Shown here: one piece after another, positions 18,198-26,726 of the stretch
Position numbering within the stretch: the first letter of the stretch is position 1
Layout of the letters: every line of letters starts with the position of its first letter
Origin: JADJPO01 sp963828555
GTDB taxonomy: Bacteria; Actinomycetota; Actinomycetes; Actinomycetales; Kineosporiaceae
Reading direction: 5' to 3'
Length of the DNA: 64,000 nt
Assembly (NCBI GenBank): GCA_963828555.1
Contig: CAWHEL010000002.1
Span: 496,001-560,000, forward strand
The notes under the pieces: model-generated
What the model was told of the DNA's origin: nothing
The model's input: the letters and a program-made list of their open reading frames with translations, nothing else
Database searches by the model: none
Position numbers and translations under genes: made by a program

Positions 18198-20468
18198 TCA
18201 GATGGTGGTGGTCACGGATGCGGTCAGCCGGTGATGCCCTGGACCCCGTTCGGTCGGGTCCTGCCCCGGCAGCTGGACGACGGCGACGGCGCCAGTAGGC
18301 ACATCGAGATCCAGGGTCATTGACCCGTTCTCGTCCACTGACCAGTCCGTGGCTACTCGGCCGATTGGTGAGTCCAGGTGTGTGCTCGCGGACGTCAGAC
18401 CGCCGCCCGGGCGGGGTGCGATCAAGACTCGTGCGTACCCGGGCTCGAGCGGAGCGATGCCTCCGATGACGCGGTGCATCCAGTCGGCGACGGCACCGAG
18501 TGCGTAGTGGTTGAAGCTGGTCATCTCGCCCGGGTTGATAGTGCCGTCCGGGAGCATGGAGTCCCAGCGTTCCCAGACCGTCGTAGCACCCATGGTGATC
18601 GGGTAGAGCCAGCTCGGGCAGGTGCGCTCCTGCAGCATCCGGTAGGCGACCTCGATATGCCCCGTCCGGGTGAGCGCGTCAAGCACGTACGGCGTGCCGG
18701 CGAAACCGGTGGCGACGTGATAGCCGTTGGCCGCAGCCAGCTCGGCCAACCGGGCACCGGCAGCATGCTCGGCCGAGCCGTCGAGCAAGCCGAAGACGAT
18801 GGCCAGGGAGTACACGGTGGGGCAGTCGCTGTGCACCCGGCCGTCGTCGCGCACGTAGTGCTCGACGAACGCTGCCCGTACCCGCTCGCGGAGCGCCTCG
18901 AAGTGCGCCGCCTCCTCGGCGTGACCGAGCAGACGAGCGGCGTCGACGACGTGGCCAAGGGTGCGGTAGTAGCACGCCGTCGCCACCACCCCGTTGTCAG
19001 CCTTGGCCTTGAACGGCTCATCCGGCGGGGCCGCAGGGTCGAGCCAGTCACCGAACTGGAACCCGATGTCCCACAACGCCGTCGGCGAGAGCAGGGACTC
19101 CACCCGGCGTGCGTGAGCCGCCATCGCCGGGTAGTGCCGGGCGAGGGCTTCCCGGTCGCCGTAGGCCTGCCACAGCGCCCAGGGCACCCAGACCGCCGCG
19201 TCACTCCAGATCGCGGTGCTCTCCGGAGGGGGGAAGCTCGTCGGGTGGTCCTGATACTTCAGAGCGTCCGGAATGACGAAGGACACCAGCCCGTCCGCAG
19301 CGGCCTGCTCGCAGTCGAGGTTGACCAGCCATTCACCGAGGAAGCCCGAGACGTCGTAGAGGAAGGCCGACGTGGGCGAGAACACTGCGATGTCTCCGGT
19401 CCAACCGAGGCGCTCGTCACGCTGGGGACAGTCCGTGGGCACGTCGAGGAAGTTGCCCTTCAGCCCCCACACGACATTGCGGTGCAACTGGTTGAGCATC
19501 TCGTCCGAGCATTCGAAACCGCCCGTGCGGCGCAGGTCGGAGTGGACGACGACGGCCTCGAGGCTGTCCTCGCCAACCTCACCCGGCCACCCGTCGACCT
19601 CGATGTAGCGGAAGCCGTGGAACGTCTTCGTCGGCTCGAAGGTGTCCACCCCACCGCTGAGCACGAACCGATCGGTCGCCTTGGCCGTACGTAGGGGCCG
19701 GACGCCGAGCTCATGGTTCTCGAGCACCTCAGCATGCCGGATAGTGATCGTTGACCCAGCTGGGCCGGCGACGGTGAACCGCACCCATCCGACAAGGTTC
19801 TGACCGAAGTCGACCAAGCGTCGCCCGGTCGGGGAGCTCCAGACCTTTACCGGCCGTAGGACCTCGTGCCGGGTCACCACGGGGCCGAGACACGGCGCGA
19901 GTTTCGCGATGTCGAAGGCCAGGGTGTGCACCCCGACCCATCCCTCCAGGTCAACTCCCGGCCGCGACCATGCGTCGCCACCCCGACGCGCGTCGATCGT
20001 CTGGCCGTCGTAGAGGTCGTTCTCCATGGTCGAAGACGGGCCCGCCTGCCAAGTCCCGTCCGTCAAGACCCGCTGCACGTGCCCGTCGGCGAAGGTGATC
20101 TCGAGCTCGGCGATCGCGCCGAGCTCCTCGCCGTACAGGGCCCGTCGCCCGCCCCAGCCGAGCCGGCCTCGGAACCACCCGTTGCCCAGGGCCAGCCCGA
20201 TGACGAAGCTGTCGCTCACCAGAGCCGTGACGTCGTGGGAGAGGTAGCGCTGGCGCCATTCGTAGCTCGACCACCCTGGGCTGAGCACGTCATCGGCCAC
20301 CGGGTGCCCGCCGATCGATGCCTCGAAGACCCCGCACGCGCTGACGTGCAGCTCGGCGGCGGCGACGGCACCGTGCCCGGACTCGAGGGTGACCTCGCGG
20401 CGCAGCAGCGGCGCACCGTCGAAGTCGTCATCCGGGGCGATCATGGTTGCTGCCCACTCGCGGGTCAT
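18198..20468 (-). CDS. Alpha-L-rhamnosidase, GH78 family (second copy)
   Basis: 756 residues with the classic GH78 order: N-terminal domain (LHVSACGVFEASIGGHPVADDVLSPGWSSYEWRQRY), concanavalin-like rhamnosidase domain (LVDFGQNLVGWVRF), then the (alpha/alpha)6 catalytic domain with VPTDCPQRDERLGWTGD, and a C-terminal domain after ASTHLDSPIGRVATDWS. No signal peptide is seen. The ATG at 20468 has GAGAGG upstream. It is only distantly similar to the first copy, so the two probably act on different rhamnosides. It follows the truncated rhamnulokinase by 87 bp and precedes rhaD. Confidence 0.95.
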   Translation of the reverse strand: MTREWAATMIAPDDDFDGAPLLRREVTLESGHGAVAAAELHVSACGVFEASIGGHPVADDVLSPGWSSYEWRQRYLSHDVTALVSDSFVIGLALGNGWFRGRLGWGGRRALYGEELGAIAELEITFADGHVQRVLTDGTWQAGPSSTMENDLYDGQTIDARRGGDAWSRPGVDLEGWVGVHTLAFDIAKLAPCLGPVVTRHEVLRPVKVWSSPTGRRLVDFGQNLVGWVRFTVAGPAGSTITIRHAEVLENHELGVRPLRTAKATDRFVLSGGVDTFEPTKTFHGFRYIEVDGWPGEVGEDSLEAVVVHSDLRRTGGFECSDEMLNQLHRNVVWGLKGNFLDVPTDCPQRDERLGWTGDIAVFSPTSAFLYDVSGFLGEWLVNLDCEQAAADGLVSFVIPDALKYQDHPTSFPPPESTAIWSDAAVWVPWALWQAYGDREALARHYPAMAAHARRVESLLSPTALWDIGFQFGDWLDPAAPPDEPFKAKADNGVVATACYYRTLGHVVDAARLLGHAEEAAHFEALRERVRAAFVEHYVRDDGRVHSDCPTVYSLAIVFGLLDGSAEHAAGARLAELAAANGYHVATGFAGTPYVLDALTRTGHIEVAYRMLQERTCPSWLYPITMGATTVWERWDSMLPDGTINPGEMTSFNHYALGAVADWMHRVIGGIAPLEPGYARVLIAPRPGGGLTSASTHLDSPIGRVATDWSVDENGSMTLDLDVPTGAVAVVQLPGQDPTERGPGHHRLTASVTTTI

Positions 20469-20555
20469 CCGAACCTCTCTGTCGGTGAAGTCGTTCTCTT
20501 GACAAGGGGTCTCCCAGTCACAGCAGGCAGGGGGAAGAAGGTGGCCGGTCTGCGG

Positions 20556-21389
20556 TCACGGCTCCCCCGCGGAGCCCGGTGCGAATTCAAGCTGTGGCTC
20601 GTTGCCCAGCAGCGCCCGTAGTGCGGTGAGATCGCCGCCCGCGGCGCCGAGGGCCCGGGCCTGGACCAGGACGTTGCCCAGGGCGGTCGCCTCAACCGGT
20701 CCCGCGATGACGGTACGTCCCGTCGCCCGCGCTGTCAGGCGGCACAGCAGCCTGTTCAGGCTGCCACCCCCGACCAGGTGAACGACCTCGACGGACTGCC
20801 CGGACAGTCGGACGGCATCCTCAACGGCGCGTGCGTACGCGGCCGCGAGGCTGTCCAAGATGCAGCGCACCAGCGCGGGGCGCCCAACCGGCGACTGCTG
20901 GCTGCTGGCCCGGCATGCTGCCTCGATGCGAGCCGGCATATCGCCTGGAGGCAGGAACACTTCGTCGTCAGGGTCGATCACGGGCCCGCCGTCAGGACAC
21001 TCGGCGGCGGCCAGCAGTATGCGGTCGAGATCCGTCGGAGATCCGTCCCTCGCCCAGACCCTCAGTGACTCGCTGAGCAACCACAGGCCCATGACATTTC
21101 GCAGGTATCGGATGGTGCCGTCGACACCACCTTCGTTCGTGAAGTTCGCGTCTCTGCTGGCGACGGTAAGCACCGGCCGGTCGAGCTCGAGTCCGACGAG
21201 TGACCAGGTGCCACATGCGATGTACGCGAAGCCTCTGTCCGTCGCCGGGACTCCAACAACCGCCGATGCCGTGTCGTGCGAGCCCACTGCCGTGACCACG
21301 GTTCCTGCAGGCAGCCCCGTCTCCTCGGCCACGTGCGGCAGTAGAGACCCGATGCACTCCCCCGGGCGACGCAGAGGAGGGCGTGGGTG
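20556..21389 (-). pseudogene. rhaB: 5'-truncated rhamnulokinase (FGGY C-terminal domain only)
   Basis: The reading frame gives PGECIGSLLPHVAEETGLPAG, VGSHDTASAVVGVPA, FAYIACGTWSLVGLEL, the substrate-domain segment TNEGGVDGTIRYLRNVMGLWLLSE, and HLVGGGSLNRLLCRL. These are the second half of rhamnulokinase. About 200-220 N-terminal residues, including the FGGY_N domain, are absent. An in-frame stop lies at 21390-21392 and the sequence upstream is non-coding. RhaB homology begins at about 21365, so the deletion end point is near there. A GTG at 21332 could give a 258-residue fragment, but it could not be a working kinase alone. Confidence 0.85.
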
Positions 21390-21410
21390 TCAGGGACACT
21401 CGACGACTTA

Positions 21411-21442
21411 TAACGTTTCATTCGCCGTGCGAAGAAACGTAA
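21411..21442. promoter_or_regulatory. Near-perfect 32-bp palindrome, candidate LacI-type operator
   Basis: ACGTTTC (21413-21419) and GAAACGT (21434-21440) flank an inner pair TTCGC (21421-21425) and GCGAA (21429-21433) around CGT; one base breaks full symmetry. The overlapping TATAACGTTTCA at 21409-21420 fits the TxxAACGTTxxA core of LacI-family operators. It sits between the minus-strand rhamnose genes and the plus-strand glucosidase-lacI genes. It could also form a hairpin in RNA. Binding by the LacI protein at 23836 is inferred. Confidence 0.5.
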
Positions 21443-21539
21443 GTCACGTCACATCCACGCGTCAAGAAGGTCGGGCGTAACAGTCCCGTAACAGGGATTC
21501 AGGCACGAAGCAGCGGGAGCCTTGGGGTCGGGCTAGTCT

Positions 21540-21551
21540 TTAAACGGTTCA
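21540..21551. promoter_or_regulatory. Second candidate LacI-type operator near the GH3 start
   Basis: TTAAACGGTTCA has the T-xx-AA-x-CG-x-TT-xx-A pattern around a central CG and lies about 30 bp before the GTG of the glucosidase gene. A good ribosome site, GGGGAGG, follows. Repression from here by the operon's own LacI protein is plausible but untested. Confidence 0.4.
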
Positions 21552-21579
21552 GAGCGGTGTCCGACCTGGGGAGGTTACG

Positions 21580-23839
21580 GTGACCAACGCGCCGACCTAC
21601 CAGGACGCGTCGCGGCCGCTCGAGGAGCGTCTGGAGGACCTGCTTGCCCGGATGACCCTGCCGGAGAAGATCGGGCAGATGTTGCAGCTCGATGCCAGGG
21701 GCGACGTGCATGACATCGTCTCGACCAGGCTGGCCGGCGCCATCCTGCACGCCTCGCCGGAACGCCTGCTGCGGGCGATCGACCTCGCCGCAGCCACCCG
21801 GTTGGGCATCCCGTTGCTGACCGGCGACGACTGCATCCACGGGCACTCGTTCTGGCCTGGCGCCACCATCTTCCCCACCCAGCTGGGCATGGCCTGCTCG
21901 TGGGACACTGGTCTGGTCGAGCGGGCCGCCCGAGCCACGGCCGTCGAGGTCGCGGCCACCGGCATCCACTGGACGCTTCTCGCCGGTGCTGTGCATCGCC
22001 CGAGACCTGCGCTGGGGCCGGGTGAACGAGACCTTCGGCGAGGATCCGTTGCTGATCGGTGAGCTCGGCGCAGCGATGGTGCGCGGCTACCAGGGCGCCG
22101 GGCTGGACGACCCGACGGCGATCCTGGCCTGCGCCAAGCACTTCGCCGGGTACTCCGAGACTGCGGGTGGGCGTGATGCGAGCGAGGCGACTCTGAGCCG
22201 GCGCGCGCTGCGCTCGTGGTTCCTGCCGCCCTTCGAGCGGGTGGTCCGCGAGGGCTGCCGCACCGTCATGCTCGGCTACCAGTCGATCGACGGCGTCCCG
22301 GTCACCGCGAACTCCTGGATGATCAACGAGGTGCTGAAGCAGGAGTGGGGATTCACCGGAACCCTCGTGACCGACTGGGACAACGTCGGCCGGATGGTGT
22401 GGGAGCAGAAGGTCTGTGCCGACCTCACCGAGGCGGCCATCGTCGCCGTTCGCGCCGGAAACGACCTGGTGATGACGACTCCGGGCTTCTTCGAGGGCGC
22501 CCAGCAGGCCGTGGCGCAGGGTCGGCTGAGCGAGGCCGAGATAGATGCCGCGGTGCGACGGATCCTGCGGCTCAAGTTCGAGCTAGGCCTGTTCGAGAAC
22601 CCCCGCGCGCCCGACGCGGCACGCCAGCGCGAGGTGATCGGCTGCCCAGCGCATGCGGAGCTCAACCTTGAGATGGCCCGGCGGACACTGGTTCTGCTGC
22701 GCAACGATGGCACCCTGCCGCTGGACGCCGATCAGGCCACGCCACGGACGATCGCCGTCGTCGGCCCGAACGCAGACGACCCGCAGGCGATGCTGGGCGA
22801 CTGGGCGGGCGCCTCCGGCCAGGTGGACTGGATGCCGGACGGGCACCCGCGCGAGCTCGTGACCACGGTCCTGGACGGGTTCCGCGCCATGGTGCCCGAC
22901 GGCTGGTCCGTCACCCACGCCCGCGGCGCGGACATCGAGCGGCTGGTACCCGACCCGGACGGGCCGCTGTACCCCGACGGCCAGCCGCGCCCGCCGGTCT
23001 TCAGCCCCGCGCCGGTGGACGACGCCCAACTCGCCGAGGCGGTCTCAGCGGCAACGGCGGCGGACTACGTGATCGCCGTGGTCGGTGACACCATCGCCCT
23101 GACCGGCGAAGGGCGTTCGACGGCGACCCTGGAGCTGCAGGGCGGGCAGGTCGCGCTGCTCGAAGGGCTGGTGGCCACCGGCACGCCCGTCGTCGTGGTC
23201 CTCGTGCACAGCAAGCCGGCCGTGCTACCGGAGGCGGCTCTGCGAGCGGCAGCGCTGATCGAGGCGTTCACCCCCGGTATGCGTGGCGGACAGGCGGTCG
23301 CCGAGCTGGTGCTCGGGCTGGTCGAGCCGTCCGGGCGACTGCCGATCTCCGTGCCCCGGCACGTCGGCCAGCAGCCCACCTACTACAACCAGGTGCGCGG
23401 CCAGCACGGTCACCGCTACGCCGATCTGACCCAGGACCCGCTCTTCGTCTTCGGGGAGGGCCTGACCTACAGCGCCGTCGAGTACAGCGACCTTGTGGTG
23501 CTGGACGACGCAGTCACTCCGGACGGCGTCGTGTGCGCCGAGGTGACGGTGGCCAACACCGGCTCCCGGCCGGCGCGGGAGACCGTGCAGGCCTACGTCA
23601 GCGACCTGGTCACCAGCGTCACCTGGGCGCAGCAGGAACTGGTTGCCTGGCAACAGGTCTCGATCTCCCCGGGGGAGAGTGTCCGAGTGCGGCTGGAGAT
23701 CCCCGGTGCCTCGTGTTCCCTGGTCGACGCCGACGGTCGCCGCGTCGTCGAGCCCGGCGACTTCGAGCTGCTGGTGGGTCGGAGTTCGCGGACGACCGAC
23801 CTGCTCCGGGCGCCGTTCGCCCTGGGCGGTGATCGATGA
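21580..23839 (+). pseudogene. GH3 beta-glucosidase interrupted by a one-base frameshift
   Basis: The two reading frames join into one GH3 protein of about 752 residues. The first frame gives LEERLEDLLARMTLPEKIGQM through VAATGIHWT. After dropping one C at about 21976, the frame continues FSPVLCIARDLRWGRVNETFGEDP. The catalytic nucleophile region is GTLVTDWDNVGRM. The (alpha/beta)6 second domain and a C-terminal fibronectin-III-like domain follow to 23839. As written, translation from the GTG at 21580 (good GGGGAGG site) ends at 22062. It is either a real inactivating insertion or a sequencing error. No signal peptide. The stop overlaps the lacI start (ATGA). Confidence 0.85.
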
Positions 23840-24888
23840 GCCCGCCTGGCATCAAGGACGTCGCGCTGCGCGCCGGCGTCTCGATCGGCACCGTGAGCAA
23901 CGTGCTCAACCGCCCCGACGTGGTCAGCGAGCGCACCAGAACCCGTGTGCTGGAAGCGATCACAGAACTCGGCTTCGTGCGCAACGAGTCCGCGCGGCAA
24001 CTGCGCAACGGGCTCAGCCGGACCCTCGCCTACGTACTGCTCGACCCCGGCAACCCCTTCTTCACCGATGTCGCCCGTGGCGCCGAGGAGGCTGCGCGTA
24101 CCGCCGGTCTGGCGCTGTTCCTGTGCAACAGCGAGGAGGACGCCGCCCGGGAGGCGGAATACCTCGACATCCTGCTCGAGCAGCGGGTGCGCGGCGTCCT
24201 GATCACCCCGGTCGACCACGAGGCCGAACGGCTGCGCACCCTGCCCCGGGCCGGCGTGCCGGTGGTGCTGCTCGACCGCGCCGCCCACGACGCCGAAGCG
24301 TGGTGCAGCGTCTCCGTCGACGACGTCGAGGGCGGTGACCTCGCCGTGTCGCACCTGCTGGAGCTCGGCCACACCCGGATCGGGTTCGTCGGTGGGCCGC
24401 CGACCCTGGTGCAGGTCACCGACCGGCATCAGGGTGCGCTGCAGGCGTTCGCGCGCGCCGGCGTCTCCCCGGACCGCCTGTTGATGCTGGAGACCACGGC
24501 GCTGACGGTGGCGGAGGGCCGCCGGGCCGGAGAGCGGGTGATCGGCCTGCCCGCGCGGCGCCGCCCGACCGCGGTGCTCTGCGCCAACGACCTGGTGGCT
24601 CTGGGCTTCCTGCAGCAGATGACCCAGCACGGCATCGCGGTGCCTGAGGAGATGTCCATCGTCGGGTACGACGACATCGACTTCGCTGCGGCCGCAGCCG
24701 TGCCGCTGACCTCAGTCCGTCAGCCGCGCGCCGAGCTGGGCCGAAGGGCCTGCGAACTGCTGCTCGCCGAGGCCGAGGCCCGCGCCGGCGGGCCGGACAC
24801 CGCAGCGGCCCACGTGCATCAGCAGGTCGAATTCACCCCCGAACTGATCGTCCGTTCCTCATCGGGGCGCGCCAGACTGGTGTCATGA
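23836..24888 (+). CDS. LacI-family transcriptional regulator
   Basis: 350 residues. The helix-turn-helix IKDVALRAGVSIGTVSNVLNRP is at residues 6-27, followed by the hinge helix RNESARQLRNG and a periplasmic-binding-protein-like effector domain. That domain contains VLLDPGNPFFTDVARG, GVLITPVDHEAE, SVDDVEGGDLAVSHLLELGHTRIGFVGG and the C-terminal MSIVGYDDIDFAAAAAVPLTSVRQP. It is co-translated with the GH3 gene and probably senses a sugar released by the nearby glycosidases, such as rhamnose or a glucoside. The palindromes at 21411-21442 and 21540-21551 are candidate targets. Confidence 0.95.
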   Translation: MSPPGIKDVALRAGVSIGTVSNVLNRPDVVSERTRTRVLEAITELGFVRNESARQLRNGLSRTLAYVLLDPGNPFFTDVARGAEEAARTAGLALFLCNSEEDAAREAEYLDILLEQRVRGVLITPVDHEAERLRTLPRAGVPVVLLDRAAHDAEAWCSVSVDDVEGGDLAVSHLLELGHTRIGFVGGPPTLVQVTDRHQGALQAFARAGVSPDRLLMLETTALTVAEGRRAGERVIGLPARRRPTAVLCANDLVALGFLQQMTQHGIAVPEEMSIVGYDDIDFAAAAAVPLTSVRQPRAELGRRACELLLAEAEARAGGPDTAAAHVHQQVEFTPELIVRSSSGRARLVS

Positions 24889-26021
24889 CCGGCACCGAGC
24901 GCTGGACCGACAGCAGCGTGATCGCCTGGCTCCTGGCCTCCGACGAGCCCGCGGCGCGCTGGATCGCCCATGCCCAGCTGGTTGAAGCGCCGGATCAGGT
25001 GGGCCTGGCGGCCGCGGAGCACGCGCGGGTGCTGGCCGACCCGGCGACCGAGGGGCTGATCGCCCGGCTGCCCGACTGGACGGTGCCCGCCGAGATCTCC
25101 GGCCATCAGAGCCCGGCCTACGCCCCCAACCTGATCACCCTGCTGGCCGACATGGGCGTCACCGCAGGGGACGACGACCGGATCGAGCGTCTGCTGGACG
25201 CCATGCTCCAGAACCGCCTGCCGGACGGCCGATTCGCCCTCGTCGGCCCAGGTGGGGCGGCCCCCGGGCAGGCGTCGGGTTCGCTGCTGTGCGACCACCA
25301 CGCGATCACCGACATCCTGCTCCGCCTCGGACGTGGCGACGACCCACGGGTCACCGAGGCGCTGACGATCATCGCGGACGACGTGACCGTCACTCCCCAG
25401 GGGCCGGGCTGGCCGTGCCGCCCCGATCCGGCGAGCGGATTCCGCGGCCCCGGACGCGCCCGCGACCTCTGCCCGCAGGCCACGCTGGAGGCGCTGCGCG
25501 CCTGGTCCCACCTACCGGCGGAGGCGCGACCGAACCAGGTGCACGACATCGCCCGGACGTCGGTGCGGGCCTGGCGGGCCCGCGCTGACGAACAGCCCCA
25601 CATGTTCGGCCACGGCTACCGATTCAAGATCGTCAAGTGGCCGACCACCTGGTACGACGTGCACGGGGTAATGGACACCCTGGGCCGCTTTCCCGAGCTG
25701 TGGCGCGGCCCGACGGCCGACCCTGACGACCGGCAGGCGCTGACCGAGCTTCTGGCCTGTTTGATCGCCTACAACCTCGCGCCGGACGGCACTGTCACCC
25801 CGCAGTCCTGCTACCGGGGATTCGAGGCCCACTCGTTCGGCCAGAAGAAGCAGCCCTCGCCGTTCGCCACCGCACGCCTGCATCAGGTGCTGAGCAGGTT
25901 CGCCGACCTGGCGGACGCCGCCGCCGCCGTGGACGTCACCACCCTGTCCAGCTCCAAAGGCGGGCAGGGCACCGCGCGACCCCCGGCGCACCGGGGCAGC
26001 CTCAGGGGCGGCGGCCGCTGA
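24885..26021 (+). CDS. Unrecognised helical protein co-translated with lacI
   Basis: 378 residues; not confidently assignable. The sequence is rich in Ala/Leu/Trp helices with repeated segments such as DDRIERLLDAMLQNRLPDGRF, HAITDILLRLGRGDDPRVTEALTIIADD and LCPQATLEALRAWSHLP. These suggest an alpha/alpha-toroid like prenyltransferase or squalene-cyclase repeat proteins. Cysteines and histidines occur in SLLCDHHAI. No signal peptide or membrane segment. The ATG overlaps the lacI stop (ATGA), so it belongs to the GH3-lacI transcript, and the 3' end overlaps the convergent DinB-like gene by 20 bp. A role in sugar metabolism is only a guess from position. Confidence 0.7.
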   Translation: MTGTERWTDSSVIAWLLASDEPAARWIAHAQLVEAPDQVGLAAAEHARVLADPATEGLIARLPDWTVPAEISGHQSPAYAPNLITLLADMGVTAGDDDRIERLLDAMLQNRLPDGRFALVGPGGAAPGQASGSLLCDHHAITDILLRLGRGDDPRVTEALTIIADDVTVTPQGPGWPCRPDPASGFRGPGRARDLCPQATLEALRAWSHLPAEARPNQVHDIARTSVRAWRARADEQPHMFGHGYRFKIVKWPTTWYDVHGVMDTLGRFPELWRGPTADPDDRQALTELLACLIAYNLAPDGTVTPQSCYRGFEAHSFGQKKQPSPFATARLHQVLSRFADLADAAAAVDVTTLSSSKGGQGTARPPAHRGSLRGGGR

Positions 26022-26571
26022 GATCGAGCAGGCGGTGCTGGGCGGTGGCGTCGTCGGGAAGCGCTCCGCTGCGGCCCTGGCCGAAGGCGCCCGATCCGCC
26101 GAGCGCATCGGCGACCGGCTCCATCAGCACCAGCATTCCCGCCACGAGGTCGACCGGCAGCGCCTCGTCGCCTCCGGTGGCCCGGGCCAGGTCCCAGGTG
26201 TGCACCAGCAGGTCGAACGTGCGCATGCCCGCGAAGCGCTTGCCGCTCACGGTGCCCATCGGGTGGTTGACCCGCACCTCCAGCGCGCCGGGGGCGGCGA
26301 ACGCCGTCCGCTGCTCGGCCACGCTCCCTCGATAGCTGTCCACCGGGTCACCGCTGAAGTCACCACTCCGGGCGACGCCCAGGGCCTCCGCTGCTGTCCC
26401 GCCGGCCAGCAGCACAGGGCTGAACCGGTTGCCGCCGAGCACGTGATCGGCCAGGTCCTTCACCGTCCAGCCCTCACAGGGCGTGGGCAGACCCCACTGA
26501 TCGGGGCGGACGGCGACCAGCCGCGCCTCGAAAGCGGCAGTGGCGGCGTCCAGGGCGTCGAGAGGTTTCAC
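26002..26571 (-). CDS. TIGR03086/DinB-like metal-binding protein (maleylpyruvate-isomerase superfamily)
   Basis: About 189 residues of the DinB/mycothiol-dependent four-helix fold. The N-terminal helix LDALDAATAAFEARLVAVRPDQW leads into TPCEGWTVKDLADHVLGGN, and MRTFDLLVHTWDLARATG carries the HxxD metal-binding pair. Members use mycothiol or an equivalent thiol as cofactor, and substrates are usually unknown. The GTG at 26571 is chosen at the domain start; a longer frame to 26649 runs into intron sequence. The promoter region has been replaced by a truncated group II intron 17 bp or more upstream, so expression may be altered. Confidence 0.8.
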   Translation of the reverse strand: MKPLDALDAATAAFEARLVAVRPDQWGLPTPCEGWTVKDLADHVLGGNRFSPVLLAGGTAAEALGVARSGDFSGDPVDSYRGSVAEQRTAFAAPGALEVRVNHPMGTVSGKRFAGMRTFDLLVHTWDLARATGGDEALPVDLVAGMLVLMEPVADALGGSGAFGQGRSGALPDDATAQHRLLDLSGRRP

Positions 26572-26726
26572 ACGGTGAAGGTTAGCGGGCGGGGGCGCGA
26601 GCCCTATGGCGACGGAGTGCCCGTAGTAGTCGCGGGAGTAACGACCCACCAGGGAGGACGGGAAAGCCGTCCACAGGGCGAAGGGGCACAGGTGATGGGA
26701 TACTCCGAAGCCGGGAGGTATGCGTA

